Shown: positions 42,828 to 54,121, counted from the first letter of the stretch. The stretch is 64,000 bases of DNA from Dryas octopetala (GCA_963921425.1 OY992838.1:16492001-16556000), one strand, 5' to 3'. A program made the numbers and translations. The notes: generated by a model from the sequence alone, not told the origin.

Positions 42828-43037
42828 CTCTTCAACATGCTGAGTATCTCCAAGCATGCAGACCTTCATCTTTGGACGAGGAATGTGTGGCAACTTAACA
42901 GAACCACTGAAACGCTTGTCCTTTTGGGGATCATAGTTTTTCAAAGTTCAATGGTCTCAGTGAAGTTACGCTTCTTTTCCTTGGACTTATTCATAATAAT
43001 GGAAATACCCTCTCTGAGAGTATCACTCTGAAGCTTA
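42828..43037 (-). pseudogene. RPL10A exon 2 with frameshift
   Basis: 210 bp between ctctacag and gag^gtaatg. It reads KLQSDTLREGISIIMNKSKE, then [11 protein letters not shown], where about 10 bp (the part coding QIGL) is missing. After that the register is shifted but [20 protein letters not shown] and [11 protein letters not shown] are still recognisable. The 43038-43320 stretch upstream looks like intron 1 and holds nothing else. Confidence 0.85.
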
Positions 43038-43320
43038 CTGTAGAGACATAGATACAGTCAGAAATACTAAGATGGTAGCACTAAAAAATAGCCACTTAGC
43101 ATGTCATACAATAATGCACAAAATATTATGAAATTAATCAATAGGAAGATCACTATCAGTCACTTGATAAGTTATGTTTTACACAAATAACCAGGAAGCA
43201 TTATTTAACTTAAAACGCAGCCCACAAGTTCTAACCACCATCAGGAATACACGCCAATATAACCATCACCTTAAACTAGTCAATCAAATATAACTGGGGA
43301 AATTAATAAAAGAATTCAGA

Positions 43321-43344
43321 GATGAAACTCTTGTGTGCAAGATG
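43321..43344 (-). pseudogene. Desaturase fragment, distal side of the CACTA insertion
   Basis: From the target duplication the minus strand continues HLAHKSF, the residues that follow TLSFHR in delta-9 acyl desaturases. This is the first histidine box (HRxxxH). After SFI the similarity ends in the RPL10A intron side. The other half is at 48954-49142. Confidence 0.65.
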
Positions 43345-43948
43345 CACTACTACAAAAAACTCATACATATCACTATATTAATATCAGTTTTAAAGGTATT
43401 CGATATAATAAGGTTTTTAATATCACTTAAGTGTTTTTTTTTCAAAAACTGATATATATAATATTTTAGAGATCACAACATTTTTCAATATGATATCTTA
43501 AGTTTTTCAATTTATCTAACTATTCATTAAAACTCATATCTAACGTAAAAAACTGATTCCAAACTTAATCCTAAGAGAAAGGCGCTACTGTTCAGACTAC
43601 TTAAAAAATAAATTTTGGCCTACAACCTAACTCAAAACACGACCCCAGACTCAGACTCACGCACACTATTCTTCTTCCAGACACCCGATCTTCTTCTTCT
43701 CAAGACACCCAGACATTTGATCTCAAGCACACTCTTCTTCTTCATCGATCTCCTTCGTCGATCGATCGACGAAAAGCTAGAACCACACCCACATACCTGG
43801 CCTCACAGATCGACTCACACTCACACATACCTGCAGCCAGACTCACACACCCACTCACATCCAAACTCAACCACACCCACCCAGACCAGCATCGATCTCC
43901 GGCCTTATCCTTGTATCGATCTAGCCATTCTTGGTCGCGCACGAAGTT

Positions 43949-44189
43949 GAAGATTTGCACGCGCCCCTTCACCGTCTTCCGATGGCCCGACCGCGATGCC
44001 CGATTCAAGAAGGTCAAGATTTACCAGACCTGCAGCAAGCTCAAGAACGTCTGCCAGGTCTGCCTCCTGGACCTTGAGTACGGCCTCCCGGTCTAGGTCC
44101 GCGACACCATCCTTGCCATAACTCCAACGACTCCATTCTCAAGAGCGATGGGAACCGCGAGTTCTTCGCCGAGGAGCATGACTGCAAGG
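43949..44189 (+). pseudogene. Captured fragment of RBM22-type splicing factor (zinc finger N-terminus)
   Basis: The plus strand reads [20 protein letters not shown], then [20 protein letters not shown], the cysteine-rich N-terminal zinc-binding region of the spliceosomal protein RBM22/Slt11 family. A stop follows directly (gtc tag gtc). After a frameshift the next family words NSND.I.KSDGNREFFAEEHD are visible up to a gcaag^gtaag donor at 44189. Family members sit at the catalytic core of the activated spliceosome, contacting U6 and the pre-mRNA. This copy lacks the CCCH finger and RRM and cannot do that. It is cargo of CACTA element 2. Confidence 0.82.
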
Positions 44190-46280
44190 TAAGTTTAGCG
44201 TAATCTTTTTTTTTTTTTTTTGGATTTATTAAGGTTTTGGATTTTGGGGGATTTGGTTTTAGTTTTGATTTTGGTTTTGGTTCTGGATTCCCTTATAGAA
44301 ATTGCAAAAGTGAACATCTGAGTTGTTATATAGTATACAATAGATGGCTTCAGCTGGTCCAGTACCTGTTTCGACTGTTAAAAATCCTAGTGGAAACACA
44401 AGTTTTGCTGATAACCTCCCTGAGGAAATTAATGAAATGTGAAATGAAGATCAAAGATGAAATGGTTGTCTTCTCTTAAAATTTTGGTTGACTTTAGCTT
44501 GAATCATTAATTTTTCTTGTATATATTTTATAAAAAAATATTTTTTATATTTCAATCATTATTGTTGACAAGTTTTGTTTTTTCGATAGGAAATGGAAGC
44601 AGTTGTGGTAATGAGGTGGGTTTAAGCAGTTTTGGGTTTCATTTTTGCTATTGCAATTGAGGTTGATCTGTTTTGGCTTTCCTTGTTTGTTTCATATTGC
44701 TTTATATACGGAGCACTTCTATCCAGACTGGGTCATTGTTTATTTTATTTTTTGTATCAGAATATTAATTTCTCTGGTTTTGGCCCTTTGTTATACATTT
44801 CCCTTCTCTATTTCCTTTTTTGCATTGGCCTTAATTGTTTACAAAAACAAGGTGCAGTCTAGTGTAGTAAAGGAAACCTTGTGACTCGTACCGTCCATAG
44901 ACAAAAAGAGCACTTCATCCCCCTAAAAAAATTTATTTTATATATAAATATATGTATAGGTGGCCTTTGGAACAAGTGTGTGTGTAAGGGCTGCTCATGG
45001 CCTATCAAGGGAATGGGATCCCAGGATAGATTTGATTTTGAACAGTTCGTCTGAGATGTTATATATCTATATATTTTCCTTCCTAGCTTCAAGTAAAAAT
45101 TGTAAATAGATACCGTTTGATGAAATGAAGCTTTAATGTAATGATTTTGAATGTTGTATAACTTATGTTAATTTGTTGGAGTGATAGCTGCAGAAGCAGA
45201 AATAGCTTCAAAACCTTGCTCATTTCGAGCATAGCCAACAGTAATTGCATTATATATATGACTGCAAACTATGGTTTCGCATCAAGTTGAATATCTTTCT
45301 GGAATCAGATATATTAGCACATTTTGCATACACGTCCAATGTGGCAGTTGAGACTATGAAATCAGATTGGAATAATAAGTAGTTAACTAGTTAAGAGGTT
45401 GGAATATAGGTTTTTCAACCACTCAAAGTATCTCTTTTCTTCTTTATTGGTCTTTGTACATTAAAGTAAAGCACATGCCACCTCTCCAGCCAATTGTTCC
45501 TTTATATTGGTTTGGAAAATCTAATGTCATGCTTGAGTTTCTTGTTCTTAGTTGCTATACTTATAAAGCAGCTGATGGTTCATCGACAGGGGACATACAA
45601 TGTTTGGCATTTGCTTCTTTATTTTAATTTGTACATCTTTACTTAGTAAGTTTGTTTTTTTAAATTACCCAAATTTTGTAGGTTTTACTAAATTGAATGC
45701 TATTTTTAGTTTGAATACCATTTTAATATTCATGGTTCAAATGTTAAATTATGTTCTTTAGCTTGAAGTAAGGTCAGGGGTGTTTTAAATATTTGGTATT
45801 GTTAGTTTTGTACTTTGGGCTATGTAAATAAATCATAAATATTATGTAGATGACGTTTACATGTTATATATATTGTTTACAGCCATATGGCATGTCCTTA
45901 TCTTTCTTGTTCTCAAGTTCTTTTGTTTGAATGGAATAATTTGGTTCTGGATTTAACTCATGAAACATGATTTTTTGGCACAAATTGAACTTAATTAGTT
46001 TTATTATGTGGTCATCCAATTCCAATTTGGGAATTGTCAAGATTTTTCTTCTATATATGGGTCCTTTTTTTCCTTTGACAATTTTCATTTTAATTATCTT
46101 GATGGCTTAATCTTTCATTAGCCAAAGATTCTTTGCCTATGTACATACACAGTATATCACATTAGCCTGGATAACGAAACTTTACTATTTACTTTCATCA
46201 TATATCATTTTTTATGTTTTCTCTCCAATGTCTTCAATGTTGAATATGATTCTTATATAAATGGTGATGTCTTATTACAG

Positions 46281-46337
46281 CTTCGTGGCAGAGCCGGAAG
46301 GCAAAGTGATCCTAGATCAACACGATCTGTATGGTGA
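46281..46337 (+). pseudogene. Captured SecA exon fragment
   Basis: After ttattacag the frame reads LRGRAGRQSDPRSTRSVW and stops, before a gag^gtaatt donor. LRGRAGRQGDPG is the strongly conserved motif VI of SecA ATPases (thylakoid or envelope protein translocation in plants). Only 18 residues are present, but the motif is distinctive. Part of CACTA element 2. Confidence 0.7.
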
Positions 46338-48953
46338 GGTAATTCACCCTTCAGTCATTTAGACTTACACGCAAGCATGCATATCTAACCTTTGTAGCTT
46401 TGATTGAAGGTTTCGTAAATGATATTAATCATTATTAGTAGAAGTAATAGAAGCATCTCCAAGTAATTAATCAAGACATGGAGGCTTTGGTACCAGAAGT
46501 AGGTACATTTTTAGTAGGCTCCATGTATAGTAGTTATCTTCTTATTTGTTAGTCTCTTTACTAAATAATTAGTTAAATAGTTAAGAGAGGTTGGAATATA
46601 GGTTCTTCAACCACTCACACTATCAAAGTATCTCTTTGCTTATTTATTGGTCTTTGCATATTAAGTAAAGCACATGCCATCTCTCCAGCCAATTGGATCA
46701 GTGCAAAATTAAACTTGTTCATGTGTTTGCATTAATTTATTGTTGCAGGAAGGGGTGTTCGATCACTAGCATGCTGATATCCCAGCAGTGGACTATAGGC
46801 TTGAATGATCACTCATTGACAACTAAAACAGACATCCATGATTTGGATTTAATGGAAGAGGCAAGTAAAATTGAATTTTTGTTGTCTTTTCTAGAAAGTC
46901 TAAATGGTCTTCAAAAAGTTGTATCCATTTTGAACTGGTTGTTTCCAATTTGCTAAGGCATAAGTTTGCTGCACGTACCCAACCAAATAGCAGATACAAT
47001 GGAGATGTAGAAGGTTCTATTCTTTATATATATCATCTTTAAATACAACTCTTTTACTATCCCACTCTAAAATCTTGACAATTCCTTCATTGGGTATCCA
47101 TTGAATGCATATGCATGACCATAGATTTTGTTGTGGATGCAATGTACAATATATACTTGCTTGAAATTTCTAAATAGTGGTTAACTGCATTGCTTATATT
47201 GAATACAGCTGGAACCTACTCAAATGGATTTCCTTAATCATTGCCATCTCTTGTGTCTCCTCACAGTAAAGAAGGATTCCATCTGAACCTGCCTTAAAAA
47301 ACTGGTCAGTACCAAAACCGGCCATACGTGGCCATCATCATGGTTGGCAAAATTCTGCTTTCTACATTCTATATATTGTTCCTTTTTTATGTATGCATTC
47401 AATTTGTACTAAGTTCTCTTTTGTTTGCCTCTAATACATCAAACTTAACCATTCTACTGCATGTCTAATTCCTCTAACCTTTGAAAAGTTGTCTAGCAAT
47501 TTATACCTTAATGCATATATATAGCTAGCTAGCCATATATTCATGTTAAGAATACCTATTTTCCACGGTGTTAGTTATGTGAATTTGCACAAGCTAGTTG
47601 CAAGCATTATTTTAGTATGAGCAAGCTTTAAGCTACCTTACTATTGAGCTAATACAATTTTCCTGTGTTTTCAGTGGAGCAAATCGAAGATCAAGCGATG
47701 TAGTTACACCAAAGACCAAATTGATGATGTTCGAGTTGATGAATGGGGTGACTTTGTTAACTTGAATTATGTGTAGGCTTTGGTATATGTGGTGATGGCT
47801 GAATGTGCCATTTTGTGAATATTATAGAACTTAGATCAATTAATTTAAATGCTGCCATGCCCATATTTTGTAAAGGGGAATGGGGAATTGCATGCCTACT
47901 GCCTAGTTTTTTGGGAAAATGCATGCCTACTGCCTAACAGTTTTTGTAAAGGGTAGTTTTAGGTGATGCCTAGCCTAGCTAGCTTAGATATATTTGAAGG
48001 AAGGGGTTAGAGATGATGAGGTCTCCCCCTAATTTTTGTGATATGACAACTTTTTAGTCCTTTGAAATATATGACATTTGATGAAATAGAATGGATTGTT
48101 TAGCTTCTTTGTGCAGGTAAATTGGCCACTAAATAAATATGCAGCAGATGGTTCAATGGTGTTAACCATTTATATCAATTTTCTAAACATAAATTCGATA
48201 TCAAAACATATGTTACATAACTCTAATTTCGAAATATATAAGATCAATTCTAATATAGAAACTGAAATGGTATAGAGTATAGATATCTTTTTTGGGAAAA
48301 TAAACTGATACAAATCATGGCTTCAAAATCAGTTCTACAATAAAAACACATATAATAGATTTTTACGATATCCGTTCTTATCACTAATATCGATATCTAT
48401 GAAAATATTTATACCAGTTTCATACTCTAAACACATATAATTCAGATATACGATATTAGTTCTTAAAAACAATAACGATATCTATGACACTATTTATACC
48501 AGTTTCATAATTCAAACACATATAATTCAGATATTAGATATCAGTTATGAGAAACAATACCGATGTCTATCAGACAATATATACCAGTTCCGTAATTCAA
48601 ACACATATAACTTTGATTTAAGATATCCGTTATTATACACAATACAGATGTCTATGGAAATATTTATACCAGTTCTACGTTTAAAACTCATATTATTCAT
48701 TTATAAGATATCTGTTCTGAAAACCATACCGATTTAATATATTATAAATATATCATTTATTGCGTTTTTAACCATCCGGGAAGGAAAAGTATATCGCATT
48801 TTAAAAAGGAACTGATTTAAAAATCTCTATAGATATCAGTTCAAAACTGATATGTAAACCAATGAGAATAGATATCACGCTTTCCTATATCGAATTTTAG
48901 GGGCCTTAGATATCGGTAAATTACTGATATGTATGAGCTTTTTTGTAGTAGTG

Positions 48954-49142
48954 ATGTCTATGGAAAGACAGAGTGACTCCTAAACCGGTCATAACAACAA
49001 GTGCGTAGGCCACCCAAAACGCAGTCCAGGTGAAGAAAAACGGCGCAAATACACAAAGGACATGCAGAGTCAAAAACACAGCCGCTGTGAGTATGTCTAG
49101 TAAATTCCTTTTCCTCCCCCAGAATTCTGCGAAGGGCGTCAT
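48954..49142 (-). pseudogene. Delta-9 acyl desaturase-like fragment, N-terminal side
   Basis: The minus strand reads FWGRKRNLLDILTAAVFLTL, then HVLCVFAPFFFTWTAFWVAY and GLGVTLSFHRH, the first two membrane helices and the start of the first histidine box of plant ADS-type delta-9 desaturases. At the box it is cut by CACTA element 2, and the reading continues across the element at 43341 (LAHKSF). The rest of the enzyme is absent. Any true start lies upstream, since 49142 is just the first ATG in the open frame. Members of the family introduce a cis double bond using a di-iron centre held by three His boxes. Confidence 0.8.
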
Positions 49143-49637
49143 TCAATCTTCACATAAATCCCCATAATAAATTAATATTAATTGCAGCTTCTGCTTCTGC
49201 TTCTCTCGCGCGCTTCTGTGTCGATCACCCTAGCTAGAATCTTTTTTGTCCTCTAAGAATGTTGTATATATGAAAACAAATGATTTTGAGTCAGCAAAAG
49301 TTGGCCATTACATGTAAATATATATAGTGATCCAAGTAATTTAATACCGCGCGCATTGCTACTGATAATAAGGATATGGTAGGTCGAATGAGAAAATGTT
49401 TCTTTATAGTGCATAGTTACTTCTTTGTTTGATCACATACATGGTATGGTACAGTTAGTTGTTACGTATTTAATTATCTGATATTTGACACTTCCAAGCC
49501 ATATGCATCTGCTGCTAGAGAACGGTGGAGAAGGCAAAACATATATACTTAAACAGGCATGAACTGAAGCCCCTTTTTTGAAAACCAACTACTTATTATG
49601 GGACCTTCTATCATGACTGGAGGCATTGTATGCCTCC

Positions 49638-49641
<4 letters not shown>
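49143..49641. other. Intergenic, no gene recognised
   Basis: AT-rich DNA with a cttctgcttctgcttctc run near 49185. A small palindrome, ggaggcattgtatgcctcc, occurs at about 49619-49637 just before the poly(A) run. Confidence 0.5.

Positions 49642-49671
<30 letters not shown>
49642..49671 (+). repeat. Poly(A) tract, 30 bp
   Basis: An uninterrupted A run at the edge of the satellite array. It could be the tail of a retroposed sequence or a simple repeat. Confidence 0.9.
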
Positions 49672-49673
<2 letters not shown>

Positions 49674-49689
49674 TAACCTGCTGAACTGG

Positions 49690-51150
49690 TAAACAAGTTT
49701 TACCATTTTTTTGATGTATCCCTCAAGATAATGGTAACTCTTGATCAAGATGTGGTAACTTACCATATTCTTGATCGAAGTTACAATTTTCTTGAACCAA
49801 ACATCAAGAAAATGGTAACCAAAACCTTGCCTCAAACCAAGTTACCACTTTTTTGATCGTTTGATCAAGAAAATGGTAACTTGGTTCAAGAATGTAGTAA
49901 CCAAGCCCAATCATGACAAAAATTACCATTTTTTTGATACTTTTTCTGAAGAAATGGTTACTTTTTCTCAAGAAATGGTAAGTTACCATTTTCTTGATCC
50001 AAGTTACCATTTTCTTGAACCAATCCTCAAGAAAATGGTAACCAAATTAGCCAAGCAAAAAACGTTACCACTTTCTTGATCGTTCGATCAAGAAAATGAT
50101 AACTTTGATCAAGAAAGTGGTAACCAAGCCCAACCTTGACCAAAGTTACTATTTTCTTGATTTTTTTCTCAAGAAATGGTAAATTTTTCTCAAAAAATGG
50201 TAAGTTATCATTTTCTTGATCTAAGTTACCATTTTCTTGAACCAAACATCAAGAAAATGGTAACCAAATCAGTGGGGCAAAAAATGTTATCACTTTCTTG
50301 ATCGTTCGATCAAGAAAATGGTAACTTGGTTCAAGAATGTGGTAACCAAGCCTAATCTTGACCAAACTTACCATTTTCTTGATTTATTTCCTCAAGAAAT
50401 GGTAAGTTACCATTTTCTTGATCTAAGTTACCATTTTCTTGAACCAAACCTCAAGAAAATGGTAACCAAATCAGTGGGGCAAAAAATGTTACCACTTTCT
50501 TGATAGTTCGATCAAGAAAATGGTAACTTGGTTCAAGAATGTGGTAACCAAGCCCAATCTTGACCAAACTTACTATTTTCTTGATTTTTTTCCTCAAGAA
50601 ATGGTAACTTTAGCTCAAGAAATGGTAAGTTACCATTTTCTTGATCCAAGTTACCATTTTCTTGAACCAAACCTCAAAAAAATGGTAACCAAATCAGTGG
50701 GGCAAAAAAACATTACCACTTTCTTGATCGTTCGATCAAGAAAATGGTAACCTCAGTTAAGAATGTGGTAACCAAGCCAAATCTTGACCAAAATTACCAT
50801 TTTCTTGATTATTTTTCTCAAGAAATGGTAACTTTTTCTCAAGAAATGGTAAGTTACCATTTTCGTGACCCAAGTTACCATTTTCTTGAACCAATCCTCA
50901 AGAAATTGGTAAGCAAATCAGTGGGGCAAAAAACGTTACCACTTTCTTGATCGTTCGATCAAGAAAATGGTAACTTCGATCAAGAAAGTGGTAACCAAGC
51001 CCAACCTTGACCAAAGTTACCATTTTCTTGATTTTTTTTTCTCAAGAAATGGTAACTTTTTGTCAAAAATTGGTAAGTTACCATTTTGTTGATCCAAGTT
51101 ACCATTTTCTTGAACCAAACCTCAAGGAAATGGTAACTTCATCACTGGGC
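49690..51150. repeat. Palindromic satellite with about 222-bp higher-order unit
   Basis: The whole stretch is built from variants of gttaccattttcttga and its reverse complement tcaagaaaatggtaac. A landmark palindrome (gatcgttcgatcaag) recurs at 49855, 50078, 50300, 50502, 50726 and 50949, giving steps of 223, 222, 202, 224 and 223 bp, so about six higher-order copies. The short unit has lost one internal module. Many short ORFs appear on both strands (VTWFKNVVTKPN-like), but they only translate the repeat. No transposon ends were found. Confidence 0.93.
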
Positions 51151-51760
51151 CAAAAATCATTTCGCACTGCAACTGTGTATAAACGAAACAGCAATTGCAT
51201 TCTCAGACTACTTAGTACAAGCTCCTGTTTGACAATCAGATTTTGACATGCAATCCAAAATTCTGAACAAAATTGCTTCTATAGTTATATACCAAGTTAC
51301 CAACTATGAATTATAGTCTTAAGGTATAGGGTATTGGGTAATTTATAGGATTTAAAATTTTAAAAAAACACAATAGGATTTAGGATATAATATAGGGTTT
51401 AAGTTTAAGTTTCTAATTTGACCAAAACCCAAACCACTCATATTTATACATTTAGACAGTAACTGTGGTTCCTACTAATATATTTTGGCGGAAGCCTTTT
51501 AGCTCATTTCTCTTACAATTTGATTCCGTACATGTACTTAACTTTTTCGTGGAGATGTGAGTTTGTCTAGTTTCATAAATACTATAAATTTAATTGATCC
51601 CCTTGTAATAGTTTTGACTTAATAAACAAGCAATGTTACAATCAAGCATTTACATGTTGCTGAATATCAAGTACCAAAAAGTGTCAATACAGAGTTTGCC
51701 AATACACATGCTTGTATTTTGATGCCAGCTGCAATAATATCCCTTTATGTATTAACCAAA
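51151..51760. other. Intergenic, no gene recognised
   Basis: AT-rich unique-looking DNA. A stuttered tagggttta/taggatttaggatata stretch lies near 51330-51400. Confidence 0.5.
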
Positions 51761-52145
51761 TTAACCAAAGTCAGCAACCTTGGCCCTCATGTCATCCCCA
51801 AGAAGTATGTTTGAGGGATTTAAATCTCTGTGAATAAAACTTTGTTGAGCTAAGCTGTGCAGATATTTGACCCCTCTTGCCACATCCAATGCTATTGTCA
51901 CTCTCTGCTTCCAAGTGAAAGGAGGTACCCCATTCTCGCGCCAATCAAACAAGTGTTGTATCAATGTCCCTTGTGGCACGTACTCATATACCAGAAGCCT
52001 CTCATTGCCATTGATGCATGATCCTAAAAGAGCAACCAGATGTCTATGCCTTAGTGAGGACTACAATTTCTGCCTGAAACTCGTTCAATCCTTTAGTTCC
52101 TACTGCCACAGATTCCATCCTTTTAACATCAATGATGATGAAGGT
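51761..52145 (-). pseudogene. TMK-type receptor kinase fragment
   Basis: The minus strand reads VKRMESVAVGTKGLNEFQAE near 52140-52080, then after a small deletion near 52050 that shifts the frame [56 protein letters not shown] and KVADFG. It ends there with a stop. This is the central kinase region of the transmembrane-kinase (TMK) LRR receptor family, which takes part in auxin signalling at the plasma membrane. The catalytic loop has HRDLNPSN where HRDLKPSN is usual. Extracellular LRRs, membrane segment and the C-lobe after DFG are missing. Confidence 0.85.
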
Positions 52146-52309
52146 TTGAGGTTATTATGAATTCACACTAACAATCTCATGTAACAAACAATGCAATTAG
52201 TGATTATGTCAAATTAGATATATTAGATTCCCTCATAATCCTCAGCCAAAGTGAATTAGGTCACATTCACATTCATGTTATCAACTACCCCAACCAAGGT
52301 GATGGCTAA
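52146..52309. other. Intergenic spacer
   Basis: Short AT-rich link between the kinase relic and the tandem repeat. Nothing is recognised. Confidence 0.4.
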
Positions 52310-53146
52310 CTACCTAAGATTTATGCCATAGCAAACCCTAGGTGCATAAAGTTCTAAGGATGAGAAATCCAAGCAATTAAAACAATTCAACTAAGATGCT
52401 TTTAAATTACCACACTCTTATGCAACATGCTTTAGAAACTAAAGGTTTCCAATTTTTAATTTCTACATGACAACATTTCTTATATGCACAAGTGGTAAAT
52501 TCACACTTACAAGCCATAATCTTTAAACTAGCATAAGAGCATACATATCCAAAATGACATTTATATCACAAATCACAAAATGATATCTAACTATTTAAGA
52601 TTCATGCCATAGCAAACCCTTGGTGCATAAAGTTCTAAGGATGAGAAATCCAAGCAATTAAAACAATCCAACTAATATGCTTTTAAATTACCACACTCTT
52701 ATGCAACATGCTTTAGAAACTAAAGGTTTCCAATTTTTAATTTCTACATGACAACATTTCTTATATGCACAAGTGGTAAATTCACACTTACAAGCCATAA
52801 TCTTTAAACTAGCATATATAAGAGCATACATATCCAAAATGACATTTATATCACAAATCACAAAATGATATCTAACTACATAAGATTCATGCCATAGCAA
52901 ACCCTAGGTGCATAAAGTTCTAAGGATGAGAAATCCAAGCAATTAAAACAATCCAACTAAGATGCTTTTAAATTACCACACTCTTATGCAACATGCTTTA
53001 GAAACTAAAGGTTTCCAATATCTAATTTCTACATGACAACATTTCTCATATGCACAAGTGGTAAATTCACACTTACAAGTTATAATCTTTAAACTAGCAT
53101 AAGAGCATACATATCCAAAATAACATTTATATCACAAATCACAAAG
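52310..53146. repeat. Three-copy tandem repeat, unit about 283 bp
   Basis: The anchor gccatagcaaaccct occurs at 52325, 52606 and 52891 (steps 281 and 285). Long stretches such as gcataaagttctaaggatga, gcaacatgctttagaaac and tatgcacaagtggtaaattc are almost identical in all three units. The third unit is cut at about 53146. No coding capacity. Confidence 0.93.
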
Positions 53147-53396
53147 TCATTACATAGTTGGGTTAGGACGACATCCTTAGCCCCAAATCAAGAAACTTCT
53201 CCCTAGCCATATAAAGTACAAACAATATCACAATATGAAACATAAATTAAAGCAAGAGTAAAATGAGAAGACTAGATGATGAAACCAAGCCTCCAAGATG
53301 TTGTCACTCCTCCAAGGATGCTCAAAGTGGCTTCATGTCTCAAGTGCCTCCAAACTCTTCTTGCAATGACGGTGATGATGAGTTTTGAAATTTGGT

Positions 53397-53955
53397 CACT
53401 ACTACAAAATCACTTATTCCTTGCAGAATTAAATCGCCAGGAAAAATAATTTTATGGTGGAAAAATAGCAAAATCCGCCAAGATTATGAAGCAGTGGAGG
53501 ATAAGGTTTCCGCCAGCATTAAAACTGCAGGCAAAGCACTTTTCCTAGCGGACAGCTGTCTAAATCCGCCAGGAATATCATTCCACGCTAACAAGGCATT
53601 AAAATTTTCCTGGCGGATATATCCGCCGGCATTAACTTATTCGCGTTGGATATATCTGCCGGCATTGAGTAATTCATGGCGGATATATCTGCCGGCATTC
53701 ACTAATTCCTGGAGGATATAACCACCGGCATTGATAGTATATCCACTAGGAAAAGTAATAAAATATATAAAAATAATAATTTCCTGGCGGATATAACCAC
53801 CGGCATTGATAGCGGATAGGAAAAGTAATAAAATATATAAAAAAAATAATTTCCTGACGGATATAACCGCTGGCATTGATAGTGTATATGCCAGGAAAAG
53901 TAATAAAATATATTTAAAAAATCCTTTCCTGGCGGATACAACCGCCAGAATCATT
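53397..53955. repeat. Subterminal repeat array of CACTA element 3
   Basis: Words of the type ggcggatat(a)accgccggcattga recur roughly every 30-70 bp, separated in the outer half by near-identical ggaaaagtaataaaatatat spacers (three copies near 53750, 53820 and 53895). ccgcca and tggcgg arms make each word self-complementary. Confidence 0.85.
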
Positions 53956-54121
53956 GAATATATATATATAAAATAAATGAAATTATATTTGAAATAATTA
54001 ATATAAAAAATTTCAATAATAATTATACACTAATAAAGATAAAATCTTTCAATTAAGAATACATGTCAAATAATAATGTTCCATCAATAAAGATAAGATA
54101 AAGTAGGCAAACGAAAATAAT

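Larger units (their letters stand above)
13792..43037 (-). pseudogene. RPL10A: RPL10A (uL1) pseudogene split by transposons
   Basis: Three exons of the cytosolic large-subunit ribosomal protein L10a lie in order on the minus strand: 43037-42828 (KLQSDTLREGISIIMNKSKE, later [18 protein letters not shown] in the restored register), 19434-19269 ([20 protein letters not shown] through [10 protein letters not shown]) and 13836-13792 (KFP joined to TMGKPYRIY and a stop). Splice borders are intact: ctctacag, gag^gtaatg, aattacag^gctg, gcag^gtgggt and gtag^gaaaat. It is broken in two ways. About 10 bp is missing in the first exon after TETIEL, which shifts the frame, and the last exon has lost nearly all of its middle. 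Keeping introns means it is a genomic duplicate, not a processed copy. Intron 2 holds the 23.3-kb Tat array and intron 3 the 5.1-kb CACTA element. Exon 1 (probably coding only Met-Ser) is not seen. Confidence 0.88.
43345..48953 (+). mobile_element. Pack-CACTA element 2, non-autonomous
   Basis: The left tip is CACTACTACAAAAAACTCATAC and the right tip, on the complement, CACTACTACAAAAAAGCTCATAC. The TSD is atg at 43342-43344 and 48954-48956. Subterminal zones (43345-43580 and about 48180-48953) are full of gatatcag-type words. No transposase is found in the 5609 bp. Plus-strand exon-like pieces include RBM22-like (43949-44189) and SecA-like (46281-46337). Further open pieces after acceptor-like sites at about 46750 and 47675 are not recognised. 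A CT-rich leader lies at 43660-43900 and microsatellite-like T runs near 44205. The long stretches between 44500 and 46250 and between 47000 and 47650 are AT-rich and intron-like, with no gene that I can name. Confidence 0.87.

Noticed and set aside
44632-44884. Hydrophobic ORFs that look like small membrane proteins
   Set aside because: They lie in AT-rich intron-like DNA of CACTA 2. T-rich sequence gives Phe/Leu-rich frames by chance.
46750-46960. 87-codon ORF in CACTA 2 as a gene
   Set aside because: It starts inside a probable exon piece after ttgcag, but I recognise no family and other frames look equally plausible.
49690-51150. CRISPR-like array or a family of small proteins
   Set aside because: The repeats have no fixed repeat-spacer pattern, are present in both orientations, and the many ORFs (VVTKPN-like) are plain translations of the satellite. 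The context is a plant nuclear genome.
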